29,160 bases of DNA from an uncultured Lachnospiraceae bacterium (GTDB taxonomy: Bacteria > Bacillota > Clostridia > Lachnospirales > Lachnospiraceae): assembly GCA_910586005.1 (NCBI GenBank), contig CAJUHG010000037.1, positions 1 to 29,160 of the forward strand, read 5' to 3'. The notes under the pieces are model-generated. The model worked only from the letters and a program-made list of their open reading frames with translations. It did not search any database and was not told the DNA's origin. How positions within the stretch are numbered: position 1 is the stretch's first letter; each line of letters starts with the position of its first letter. Of the stretch, positions 8,621 to 16,294 are shown in pieces. The translations under genes and the position numbers were made by a program.

Positions 8621-10018
8621 ATGAACAAATTTGATGTAATTATTGTAGGAGCTGGTCCATCTGGTATTTTTTGTGCCTATGAGTTGATTCATAAGAAGCC
8701 AGATATTCATGTGTTGATGATTGAAAAGGGCAGAAGAATTGAAGAACGCCAGTGTCCAAAGCGTAAAACGAAAGTCTGTGTAGGCTGTAAACCTTGTTCT
8801 ATTACCACAGGATTTGCAGGCGCAGGCGCTTTTTCTGATGGAAAATTGTCACTTTCTCCCGATGTAGGTGGAAATCTACCAGAAATTTTAGGATATGAGA
8901 AAGCAGTGGAATTGATACAAGAATCAGATGACATTTATCTAAAATTTGGTGCAGATAGTAATGTATATGGAGTTGGAAAAGAAAAGGAAATCCGAAATAT
9001 TCGCCGAAAAGCAATCAATGCTAATTTAAAATTAGTAGAATGTCCCATTAGGCATTTAGGAACAGAAGAGGGATATAAAATATACATGCGTTTGCAAGAG
9101 CACTTATTGGAAAAAGGAATAGAAATGAAATTCCAAACTAGAGTGGAAAACATAATTGTAGAAGATGGCAGGGCGAAAGGTGTGATCACCAGCAAAGGTG
9201 AGAAATTTTATGGAGATGAAATTGTATGTGCAATTGGAAGAGAAGGTGCTGATTGGTTTAGTCATGTATGTAAGGACCAGGGAATTGAGACAAAAGTTGG
9301 AACCGTAGATATTGGTGTAAGAGTCGAAGTTCGAGATGAAGTAATGGAATTTTTAAATCAAAATCTCTATGAAGCAAAATTAGTGTATCATACTCCTACG
9401 TTTGATGATAAAGTGAGAACCTTTTGTACAAATCCTTCTGGTGAAGTGGCAACAGAATATTATGAGAATGGGCTTGCAGTTGTCAATGGGCATGCTTATA
9501 AATCAAGTGATTTAAAGACAAATAACACAAATTTTGCATTATTAGTTTCTAAAAATTTTACAGAACCTTTTCGGACACCGATTGAATATGGGAAACAGAT
9601 TGCACAATTGTCTAATATGCTCTGTGATGGAAAAATTTTAGTTCAGACTTTTGGAGATTTTCGAAGAGGAAGACGTACCACAGAAGAACGTTTATGTAGA
9701 AATAATTTAATTCCCACATTAAAAGATGCTGTACCTGGGGATTTATCACTTGTATTTCCACATCGTATTATGGTGGACATTGAAGAGATGATTTTTGCCT
9801 TAGATAAGGTAACACCAGGAATTGCTAGTGATGAAACCTTGTTATATGGAGTGGAAGTAAAATTTTATTCTAATAAAGTTGTAGTAAATCGAGAATTTGA
9901 GACAAATATTACAGGATTGCGTGCAATTGGAGATGGAGCTTCTGTGACCAGAGGGCTGCAACAAGCTTCTGCAAATGGACTTAGTGTGGCAAGAAGTATA
10001 TTAGAAAAAATAAATTAG
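8621..10018 (+). CDS. FAD-dependent oxidoreductase (COG2509-type dehydrogenase)
   Basis: A 465-residue flavoprotein. The N-terminal Rossmann motif GAGPSG (residues 10-15) and the later GDGASVTRGLQQASANGL segment are typical of two-dinucleotide-binding-fold FAD enzymes. Four cysteines lie at residues 45, 53, 56 and 59 (CX7CX2CX2C), just before GFAGAGAFSDGKLS. This arrangement is characteristic of the uncharacterised COG2509 dehydrogenases and could be redox-active or bind metal, which is not proven. No signal peptide, so cytoplasmic. The start ATG 8621 is preceded by AGGAG. The electron donor, acceptor and substrate cannot be read from the sequence. The next gene (foldase lipoprotein) follows with only 15 bp between stop and ATG, so the two are probably co-transcribed. 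Confidence 0.88.
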   Translation: MNKFDVIIVGAGPSGIFCAYELIHKKPDIHVLMIEKGRRIEERQCPKRKTKVCVGCKPCSITTGFAGAGAFSDGKLSLSPDVGGNLPEILGYEKAVELIQESDDIYLKFGADSNVYGVGKEKEIRNIRRKAINANLKLVECPIRHLGTEEGYKIYMRLQEHLLEKGIEMKFQTRVENIIVEDGRAKGVITSKGEKFYGDEIVCAIGREGADWFSHVCKDQGIETKVGTVDIGVRVEVRDEVMEFLNQNLYEAKLVYHTPTFDDKVRTFCTNPSGEVATEYYENGLAVVNGHAYKSSDLKTNNTNFALLVSKNFTEPFRTPIEYGKQIAQLSNMLCDGKILVQTFGDFRRGRRTTEERLCRNNLIPTLKDAVPGDLSLVFPHRIMVDIEEMIFALDKVTPGIASDETLLYGVEVKFYSNKVVVNREFETNITGLRAIGDGASVTRGLQQASANGLSVARSILEKIN

Positions 10019-10033
10019 CAGGTGAGAATACAA

Positions 10034-11023
10034 ATGAAAAAATCTATGAGATACAAACCATTAGCAGTCTGTCTATTGCTTTGTATAAATTTAACAGGAT
10101 GTAAAATGGGCAATACACAAGTAATGGTAAGTTCTGGTTCTGAAGCGAATGAAGTATTTAAAATAAAAGATGAAATTTGTTCTCTTCCAGAAGCTAGAGT
10201 AATATTAACAAATTATCAAAATATGTATGCCACTATGTATGGAATTGATTTGTGGGAACATGAGCTTGGAGATAACGATTTAGAAACCTATGTAAAAGAT
10301 TTGACAATTTCAAGATTAGCACAGATTCTAGTAATGGATTTCTTAGCAGAAGAAAAGGAAATTGCACTTTCTGAGGAGGAGAAAGAAAAGACAAAGAAGG
10401 CAGCAAAAGAATATTTTGATTCTCTAAATGAAGAAGAAAAAGAATATATGCATGTAAAATTAGGAGATATTGAGAAACTTTACAATCGTTATGGTCTTGC
10501 AAATAAGTTATATACATTTTTAATACAAGGCGTAAATGATGAGGTTAGTGATGATGAAGCAAGGATAATGGAAGCACAACAAATTTTTGTGGCAAAAAAT
10601 AAAAAAGCAAAAGAAGTAGGAAAACAATTAAAAGCGGGAGCAGATTTTCTTTCTGTTGCAAATATCTATAACGAGGCTGCAGAAACAGAAGTTACTTTTG
10701 GTAGAGACAATGTACCTCCTGAATTAGAAAAAGTGGCATTTTCTATGGAAAACGATCAAGTGAGTAAGAAGATAAAAACGGAGAAAGGCTATTACTTTAT
10801 AAAATGTATCAATCATTATAATCAAGAAAAAACAGATGCTCATAAATCAGTGATTTTGGAAAAACGTAGAAAAGAGGCTTTTGATGATGTTTATCAAGAA
10901 TATTTGACCACACTTTCTGCAGAATTTAATGAAAAAGTTTGGGAAGAGGTAAAAATAGAGAAAAATAAAAAGATAAAGACAAATAATTTCTTTCAGATTT
11001 ATGAGAAATATTGTAATTGGTAG
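10034..11023 (+). CDS. PrsA/SurA-like parvulin-type peptidyl-prolyl isomerase lipoprotein
   Basis: A predicted membrane-anchored extracytoplasmic foldase of 329 residues. The start ATG 10034 follows AGGTGAG (10020-10026) by seven bases; the in-frame GTG at 10022 lies inside that SD and is unlikely. The N-terminus has Lys/Arg, a hydrophobic stretch (LAVCLLLCINL) and the lipobox LTGC, giving a lipid-modified cysteine. A helical chaperone-like region follows, then a parvulin (PpiC) domain: QQIFVAKNKKAKEVGKQL, a degenerate LKAGADF / FGRDNVPPELEKVAF core, and GYYFIKCI. Such proteins help secreted proteins fold after the Sec translocon. The parvulin domain is shorter and more diverged than in Bacillus PrsA, so isomerase activity is uncertain. 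It is the last gene of the left-hand gene run. Confidence 0.85.
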   Translation: MKKSMRYKPLAVCLLLCINLTGCKMGNTQVMVSSGSEANEVFKIKDEICSLPEARVILTNYQNMYATMYGIDLWEHELGDNDLETYVKDLTISRLAQILVMDFLAEEKEIALSEEEKEKTKKAAKEYFDSLNEEEKEYMHVKLGDIEKLYNRYGLANKLYTFLIQGVNDEVSDDEARIMEAQQIFVAKNKKAKEVGKQLKAGADFLSVANIYNEAAETEVTFGRDNVPPELEKVAFSMENDQVSKKIKTEKGYYFIKCINHYNQEKTDAHKSVILEKRRKEAFDDVYQEYLTTLSAEFNEKVWEEVKIEKNKKIKTNNFFQIYEKYCNW

Positions 11024-11048
11024 GTATTTAGAAAAGGTATATAGAACA

Positions 11049-11132
11049 GATTTTTTCAAGTAAAAATAGAGATGGAAACTATTTTATCTTATCAGAAATG
11101 AGTATATGGATTTTTTTAAGTAAAAATAGGGA
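11049..11132 (+). repeat. Two near-identical direct repeats upstream of the AraC-type regulator
   Basis: The 24-bp segments 11049-11072 and 11109-11132 (core aagtaaaaatag after a T-run) differ at only two positions and are exactly 60 bp apart, or about six helical turns. They lie 33-116 bp before the AraC-family start codon. Such spacing suits paired operator half-sites for an AraC-type protein, possibly autoregulatory. The sequence is AT-rich, which lowers its significance. Confidence 0.45.
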
Positions 11133-11164
11133 AATAGGAATATGAAAAATAGAAAGGTATAAGA

Positions 11165-12091
11165 ATGGTTATGGAAAAAATAGAATACCGCTATTATGAA
11201 ATGCCCCCAGGTTTACCAGCATTAGCACTAACAGGAGAAAGATGGGAAATCATATATGGTTCAGATAATATGCATTTCCACAATCATCTAGAAATCGGCT
11301 ATTGTCATTATGGAGAAGGTACCATTATTTTTGAAGATAAAGAAATAGCTTATAAATCTGAAACAATTACTTTTATTCCTTCTAATATTCCCCACCATAC
11401 AAAACCTGTAGTAGAAGAAATGGAAAAAATACAAAAATGGGAATTTCTCTTTTTGGATATGAATGAAATTGTGAATGAATTTTTTTCTAATAGACCTGAA
11501 AAAATAAAAGAGTTTTTAAAAAACATCAACCGTCAGGCATATGTATTAGAAAGAGAAGATGGTGCGGTGGCAATTGAATTTTTGAAAATGATTTTTGCAG
11601 AAATACATCAGAAAAAAGAATATTATAAATATGCAGTCAAGACACTTGCACTTAATTTATTATTATTTTTTTCTCGTTTAGATAGCAATAATGGAGAACA
11701 AGAAAAAGAGAATCGAACCAATATAGGTTATGTAAATACATTAATTAAATATATGGAAGAACATTATATGGAAGAAATAGATGCTGAAACCTTAGTAAAA
11801 AATTGTAACTGGAGTGAATCTTATATAAGAAGGTTATTTCTTGAATATGTAAATGCTACACCAATGGAATATCTTAGACTAGTTCGGATTGACAAATCTT
11901 GTGAATTATTGGCAAAAACAGAAAAATCAGTGGAAATAATAGCAAAAGAGGTTGGATATCCTGCAGTATCAACCTATATGCGCAATTTTAAAAAGATAAC
12001 AGGTATGTCTCCAGCAAAATGGAGGAAGGAAGCATGGAGAAAACCAGAAAATATAAGAAAATATCATATATCTGTATTAAAAGGATGGTAG
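11165..12091 (+). CDS. AraC-family transcriptional regulator with N-terminal cupin
   Basis: A 308-residue one-component regulator. The N-terminal AraC-type cupin/ligand-binding half includes FHNHLEIGYCHYGEG and IPSNIPHHTKP, the typical His-containing sugar-sensing barrel. The C-terminal ~100 residues hold two helix-turn-helix motifs (DAETLVKNCNWSESYIRRLF and VEIIAKEVGYPAVSTYMRNFKKITGMSP), ending in the family signature. Likely inducers are carbohydrates, but none can be named. The start is ATG 11165, about seven bases after AAAGG; ATG 11171 is also possible. No metabolic gene is directly adjacent: PrsA-like upstream, convergent htpG downstream. Its regulon may therefore be elsewhere or include itself through the upstream direct repeats. 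Confidence 0.9.
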   Translation: MVMEKIEYRYYEMPPGLPALALTGERWEIIYGSDNMHFHNHLEIGYCHYGEGTIIFEDKEIAYKSETITFIPSNIPHHTKPVVEEMEKIQKWEFLFLDMNEIVNEFFSNRPEKIKEFLKNINRQAYVLEREDGAVAIEFLKMIFAEIHQKKEYYKYAVKTLALNLLLFFSRLDSNNGEQEKENRTNIGYVNTLIKYMEEHYMEEIDAETLVKNCNWSESYIRRLFLEYVNATPMEYLRLVRIDKSCELLAKTEKSVEIIAKEVGYPAVSTYMRNFKKITGMSPAKWRKEAWRKPENIRKYHISVLKGW

Positions 12092-12165
12092 AGTAGTTGA
12101 TAGTGAGAAAGATAGGATAATCGTTGACATGGTGAAAAGATAAATGAAAGATGTAAAAGAAAGAT

Positions 12166-12218
12166 AGGCTATTGTATTGTTTAGATTTATCTCTAAATAT
12201 ACAATAGCCTTATTTTAA
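12166..12218. terminator. Bidirectional intrinsic terminator between the AraC gene and htpG
   Basis: Perfect 12-bp arms (aggctattgtat, 12166-12177; complement 12199-12210) with an inner tttaga/tctaaa stem, followed on the + strand by tattttaaattt. It lies in the 193-bp gap between two convergent genes. The - strand reading lacks a strong T-run, so it works best for the + strand transcript. Confidence 0.75.
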
Positions 12219-12284
12219 ATTTAATATCGCTTGTTATCTACATCTATACAGGTAAAAATCTTTTTGAGAAAGAAAATAAATTTT

Positions 12285-14390
12285 TTATTTAGCCAATAAC
12301 ATCATAATCTGATTACTTCTAGCAATAAATTTGCTCATAGCATCTGTTGGTAATGGATGATTACTTAACAATGCAAGATCATAAAGTTGTTCACAGAACA
12401 TAGATACATGTTCTGATTCTTTATTTTCTAGAATATATTGAACAAGAGCATGGTTTGCATTTAATACAAGGGTTTGATCACCGCCAAACATAGATGGGTC
12501 CATACCTGCCATACCATACATTTTCATCATATCTTGCATGCGGCGTCCCTCTTCTGCAAGAGTGAGAATAGATGAAATATCAGCATTTTTCAATTTTTCT
12601 ACTGATACCTTTAGATTCTCATTTCCAAGAGCTTTACGGAAGGTTTCTGTTAGGGTTTCTTTTACTTCTTTTAAATCTTCTTCAGAAGTTTCTTCTTTTA
12701 AAGATTCTGTTAGGTCTGCATCAATGCGGACAAATTTAATTTTCTCATTTCTGCGCTCTAATTGAGTGATAAAAGAAGAATCAATATTGTGATCTAAAAT
12801 AACAGCGTCCATTCCCTGTTCTTTAAACATATTAATGTATTGTCCTTGTTGTTGTACATCTGTAACATAGTAAATGGACTTGCGGGTATCTTTTTCTTCT
12901 TCCACTGTTTCCTCTGTATCTTTGTCAGAATCAGAAACATCATTGCTAGAGTCAGAAGTTTCGCTTGCAGAATCTGCGTTTTCCTTATCTACATTTTCCT
13001 TATCTGTCTTTTCTGTTTCTAAACATTCAGGAAGTGTAAGATATTTATTGTCAAGGTTTTTAAATAAGATATAATCATTTATTTTATCACAGAATTTTTC
13101 ATCTTTTAAACAACCAAATTTGATAAATGGGCTGATATCATCCCAATATTTCTCATAAGATTCTTTGTCTGTTTTACACATACCACTTAATTTGTCTGCC
13201 ACTTTTTTTGTAATGTAGTCAGAAATTTTCTTTACAAAACCATCATTTTGTAAAGCACTTCTAGATACATTCAGTGGAAGGTCGGGACAGTCAATAACAC
13301 CCTTTAACAACATAAGAAATTCAGGAATAACCTCTTTGATATTGTCAGCGATAAATACTTGATTGTTGTATAATTTAATCATTCCTTCGATGGAATCATA
13401 TTCTGTATTAATTTTAGGGAAGTATAAAATACCTTTTAAATTAAAAGGATAATCCATATTCAAATGAATCCAGAATAAAGGTTCTTTGTAATCTTGGAAT
13501 ACTTTGCGGTAAAAGGTTTTATACTCTTCTTCGGTACAGTCATTGGGATGTTTGCTCCAAAGAGGATGTGTATCATTTAAGGGAACAGGACGTTTTACAA
13601 TTTTTGTTTTTTCTGTACGTGGGGAAACTTCTACTTGTTCTTTTGTGCCATCTTCCTTTTCTTTTTCCTCATATTTTGCTTCTTCTACAATAGTCTCTAT
13701 TACAGTGTCTTTTTCTGTTACTTCATCAGAAGGAATGGTTTCATATTCTGTTTCTGCATTTTCTTTTTTCAAGAAAATTGGAGTAGGCATAAAAGAACAA
13801 TATTTTTCAATTACTTCTTTTGCACGATATTCATTAGAAAATTCCAAACAGTCTTCATTTAAAAATAGAGTGATTTCTGTTCCAACGGTATCTTTTGTTC
13901 CATCTGTCATATCAAATTCTGTTCCACCGTCACATTCCCAATGAACGGCCATAGCTCCATCTTTGTAAGAAAGAGAATCAATGTGTACTTCATCTGCTAC
14001 CATAAAAGCAGAATAAAACCCAAGACCAAAGTGGCCAATAATTTGTTCTTCGCTTGCCTTGTCCTTATATTTTTCTAAAAAGTCTGTAGCACCTGAAAAT
14101 GCAATTTGATTGATATATTCTTCTACTTCTTCAGCAGTCATACCAAGTCCATTATCAATAAATTTCAGAGTTTTTTCCTCTGGATTTACAATAATTTGAA
14201 TTTTGGGTTCATAGTCTTGGGGTAATTCATATTCTCCCATTAAATCTAATTTTTTTAATTTAGTGATAGCATCACATCCATTAGAAATTAATTCACGGTA
14301 AAAAATATCATGGTCTGAATATAACCATTTTTTTATAATAGGAAAAATATTGTCACTGTTGATGGAAAGGTTTCCATGTTTGTTACTCAT
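12285..14390 (-). CDS. htpG: Molecular chaperone HtpG (Hsp90)
   Basis: Cytosolic ATP-dependent Hsp90 chaperone. The N-terminal GHKL ATPase shows the landmarks RELISNGCDAITK, DNGLGM and GHFGLGFYSAFMVAD; the middle domain includes LFWIHLNMDYPFNLKG and the catalytic-loop-type LNVSRSALQ; the C-terminal dimerisation domain ends in the usual helical region. The start is ATG 14390 (MSNKHGNL), preceded on the - strand by AAGGAG; the upstream ATG at 14411 is too close to that SD. The protein has 701 residues against about 625 in E. coli. The excess is two acidic segments: roughly residues 208-267 at the N/middle-domain boundary and residues 458-502, rich in Ser, Asp, Glu and Lys. Transcription is probably controlled by the sigma-A promoter and CIRCE upstream. 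Confidence 0.96.
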   Translation of the reverse strand: MSNKHGNLSINSDNIFPIIKKWLYSDHDIFYRELISNGCDAITKLKKLDLMGEYELPQDYEPKIQIIVNPEEKTLKFIDNGLGMTAEEVEEYINQIAFSGATDFLEKYKDKASEEQIIGHFGLGFYSAFMVADEVHIDSLSYKDGAMAVHWECDGGTEFDMTDGTKDTVGTEITLFLNEDCLEFSNEYRAKEVIEKYCSFMPTPIFLKKENAETEYETIPSDEVTEKDTVIETIVEEAKYEEKEKEDGTKEQVEVSPRTEKTKIVKRPVPLNDTHPLWSKHPNDCTEEEYKTFYRKVFQDYKEPLFWIHLNMDYPFNLKGILYFPKINTEYDSIEGMIKLYNNQVFIADNIKEVIPEFLMLLKGVIDCPDLPLNVSRSALQNDGFVKKISDYITKKVADKLSGMCKTDKESYEKYWDDISPFIKFGCLKDEKFCDKINDYILFKNLDNKYLTLPECLETEKTDKENVDKENADSASETSDSSNDVSDSDKDTEETVEEEKDTRKSIYYVTDVQQQGQYINMFKEQGMDAVILDHNIDSSFITQLERRNEKIKFVRIDADLTESLKEETSEEDLKEVKETLTETFRKALGNENLKVSVEKLKNADISSILTLAEEGRRMQDMMKMYGMAGMDPSMFGGDQTLVLNANHALVQYILENKESEHVSMFCEQLYDLALLSNHPLPTDAMSKFIARSNQIMMLLAK

Positions 14391-14444
14391 AATAAGAACG
14401 CTCCTTTTCATTATTTTTCAAAATTTTAAGTTTTTCTAAAGAAG

Positions 14445-14473
14445 ATTGTAATCCCCATGATTTTAAAAGTCAA
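14445..14473 (-). promoter_or_regulatory. Sigma-A promoter of htpG
   Basis: Read on the - strand: -35 TTGACT (14473-14468), a 17-bp spacer, and -10 TACAAT (14450-14445). This is a near-consensus vegetative promoter about 55 bp upstream of the htpG ATG. Confidence 0.8.
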
Positions 14474-14480
14474 TAGAAAA

Positions 14481-14507
14481 TTAGCACTCTTTAATAAAGA
14501 GTGCTAA
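14481..14507. promoter_or_regulatory. CIRCE operator (HrcA binding site)
   Basis: A perfect TTAGCACTC-N9-GAGTGCTAA inverted repeat, the established operator of the heat-shock repressor HrcA. It lies seven bases upstream of the htpG -35 box and about 90 bp before the htpG start, within the divergent htpG/MATE spacer. This links htpG to the HrcA regulon with groES-groEL and dnaK, unlike Bacillus subtilis htpG, which is not HrcA-controlled. Confidence 0.93.
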
Positions 14508-14554
14508 CAAAACGTGGGAAATCCAGAAAAATCAAGGGTTTGAGAAATTATTAA

Positions 14555-14568
14555 AAGTTTATAAACTT
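14555..14568. promoter_or_regulatory. Palindrome upstream of the MATE promoter
   Basis: Perfect 14-bp palindrome AAGTTTATAAACTT, 28 bp upstream of the MATE -35 box. Its size and position suit a dimeric regulator operator, but the binding protein is unknown and the AT-rich context makes chance possible. Confidence 0.35.
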
Positions 14569-14596
14569 AAATTTATATTTTGTAATTTGTAAACAG

Positions 14597-14625
14597 TTGA
14601 CCAAGAATTTAGAGAAGGATAAAAT
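14597..14625 (+). promoter_or_regulatory. Sigma-A-like promoter of the MATE gene
   Basis: TTGACC (14597-14602), a 17-bp spacer, and TAAAAT (14620-14625). It predicts a leader of about 35 nt before the MATE start codon. Confidence 0.7.
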
Positions 14626-14665
14626 GGTAGTTATATATATAGATGGATAGGAGTGTACAAAAGTG

Positions 14666-16012
14666 ATGTCAGAACAAATAAAAGGAAACATGGTAACAGG
14701 TAATCCAACAAAGGCGTTGATTGGATTTACTTTGCCTATGGTTGCAGGCAATTTATTTCAGCAGTTTTATAATATTATGGATTCTATTATTGTGGGAAAT
14801 GTGGTAGGAGAAGAAGCCTTGGCAGCAGTGGGCGCTTCTACAGCAATTACAATGTTGTTTGTGATGGTTGCTATGGGGACAGGCATTGGCTGTTCTGTGG
14901 TAATCTCTCAACTTTTTGGCGCAAAGAAATTAGAAAAAATGAAAACAGCTATTTCTACAGCCTTGTTATCTATTTTAGGATTCAGTATTTTTCTAAGTAT
15001 ATTAGGACTTATGATTAATCAAGGCTTAATGCATTTGATGGGAACCCCAAAAAATATTTTTAAGGATGCAGCAAAATATATGCAAATCTATTTCTTTGGA
15101 TTTGTATTTCTTTTCTTATATAATGCCTTTTCAGCTATTTTTAATGCATTAGGAGATTCTAAGAAACCATTGGTATTTTTAATGTTTTCTTCTCTATTGA
15201 ATATTGGTTTGGATTTGTATTTTGTGGCAAAGTTAAATATGGGAGTAGCAGGTGTGGCATGGGCAACATTGATTGCACAGGGAATATCTGCACTTTTATC
15301 TTTTGTATTTTTGATGCAGAAATTAAAGCAGATAGAGACAGATAAGTATAAACGTTTTGACAGTACACTTTTAAAAAGTATGGTAAAGGTCGCAATTCCT
15401 ACGATTGTGCAGCAGTCTATTGTATCAGTAGGAATGTTACTGGTTCAATCAGCAGTTAATCGATTTGGTTCCACTTTTCTAGCAGGTTATACAGCAGCAA
15501 CAAAAATTGATAATATTGCAATTGTTCCTATGGTAGCAGTGGGAAATGCTGCATCCACTTATGTAGCACAAAATATGGGAGCGAAAAAACCAGAGCGAAT
15601 TCGTCAAGGGTATCAGATTTGTCTTGTTATGTCAGCAGGAATTGGTCTAATAATTGCAATTATTCTATATTTCACAGGAAGGGAATTTGTAGGTTTATTT
15701 TTAGATTCAAGTTCTAGTGGAGAAGCAATTTCTATTGGAGCAAAATATTTAAGCACAGTTTCCTTGTTTTATTTTATGATGGGACTTATGAATGTCAGTA
15801 ATGGAGTACTACGAGGCGCAGCAGATATGAAATGGTTTCTATGTTGTAGTCTTTGTAATTTGACAGTTCGAGTAAGTCTAACTTATGCTTTAGCAGATAT
15901 CACAGGAGGAATGATTATTATGTGGGCAAATCCTGCTGGATGGGCTGTTGGACTTATAATTGCGGTGTTCCGATATTTTCAGGGAGGGTGGAAAGAAAAA
16001 AAGATTATTTAA
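14666..16012 (+). CDS. MATE-family multidrug/metabolite efflux transporter
   Basis: A 448-residue integral membrane protein with about 12 hydrophobic segments in two six-helix halves, the MATE (MatE x2) layout. The N-terminal half begins NPTKALIGFTLPMVAGNLFQQFYNIMDSIIVGNVVGEEALAAVG, split here as consecutive landmarks (TLPMVAGNLFQQFYN, then DSIIVGNVVG). The second half restarts with VAIPTIVQQSIVSVGMLLVQ. These transporters export cationic compounds in exchange for Na+ or H+; the substrate is not predictable. The SD AGGAG (14649-14653) serves either GTG 14663 or ATG 14666; I prefer the ATG. It is divergent from htpG and carries its own promoter. The downstream 282-bp gap separates it from the hydrogenase operon. 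Confidence 0.92.
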   Translation: MSEQIKGNMVTGNPTKALIGFTLPMVAGNLFQQFYNIMDSIIVGNVVGEEALAAVGASTAITMLFVMVAMGTGIGCSVVISQLFGAKKLEKMKTAISTALLSILGFSIFLSILGLMINQGLMHLMGTPKNIFKDAAKYMQIYFFGFVFLFLYNAFSAIFNALGDSKKPLVFLMFSSLLNIGLDLYFVAKLNMGVAGVAWATLIAQGISALLSFVFLMQKLKQIETDKYKRFDSTLLKSMVKVAIPTIVQQSIVSVGMLLVQSAVNRFGSTFLAGYTAATKIDNIAIVPMVAVGNAASTYVAQNMGAKKPERIRQGYQICLVMSAGIGLIIAIILYFTGREFVGLFLDSSSSGEAISIGAKYLSTVSLFYFMMGLMNVSNGVLRGAADMKWFLCCSLCNLTVRVSLTYALADITGGMIIMWANPAGWAVGLIIAVFRYFQGGWKEKKII

Positions 16013-16024
16013 CCTTATTAAGGA

Positions 16025-16076
16025 AGTAGCGAAGCGGATATCATGCCCTGTGGGTATTGCAATGTCCGCTTTGATG
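16025..16076. repeat. Imperfect GC-rich palindrome between the MATE gene and the hydrogenase operon
   Basis: aagcgga and tccgctt form the core of an imperfect stem, with an inner ccc/ggg hairpin. A short ccttattaagg palindrome lies just upstream. It shares words with the element at 36-98. It is not followed by a T-run, so termination is doubtful. Confidence 0.4.
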
Positions 16077-16154
16077 AGAGAAGATGACAAGATATAATTA
16101 GGAAACATAAGGGATTTAGAAACTAAGAAAAACAATGGTTTTAGAAACTTGATA

Positions 16155-16183
16155 TTGAGTTAATAATTTAGCAATGTTATACT
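16155..16183 (+). promoter_or_regulatory. Sigma-A promoter of the hydrogenase operon
   Basis: TTGAGT (16155-16160), a 17-bp spacer, and TATACT (16178-16183). This gives a leader of about 100 nt, which contains palindromes around 16,234-16,262 (ataactaagttat and taacta/tagtta) and a Rex-like repeat near the ribosome binding site. Confidence 0.75.
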
Positions 16184-16263
16184 GTAGAGTAGACTGGGGA
16201 AGATAATTCATCACAGTGGGAGTTTTATCCAACCAAAAGATAACTAAGTTATAGTTAGTTAAA

Positions 16264-16282
16264 TTGTTAAAATACTCAACAA
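16264..16282. promoter_or_regulatory. Rex-like inverted repeat before hydC
   Basis: TTGTTAA-N5-TCAACAA overlaps the first bases of the ribosome binding site. The Rex consensus is TTGTTAA-N4-TTAACAA, so the half-sites fit well but the spacer is one base longer. Rex senses NADH/NAD+ and commonly controls fermentation and hydrogenase genes. This is a hypothesis only. Confidence 0.3.
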
Positions 16283-16294
16283 GGAGGAGGAAAA

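Noticed and set aside
12124..12129. Perfect TTGACA in the gap after the AraC gene
   Set aside because: No -10 element lies at 15-19 bp spacing and no + strand gene follows, only the terminator.
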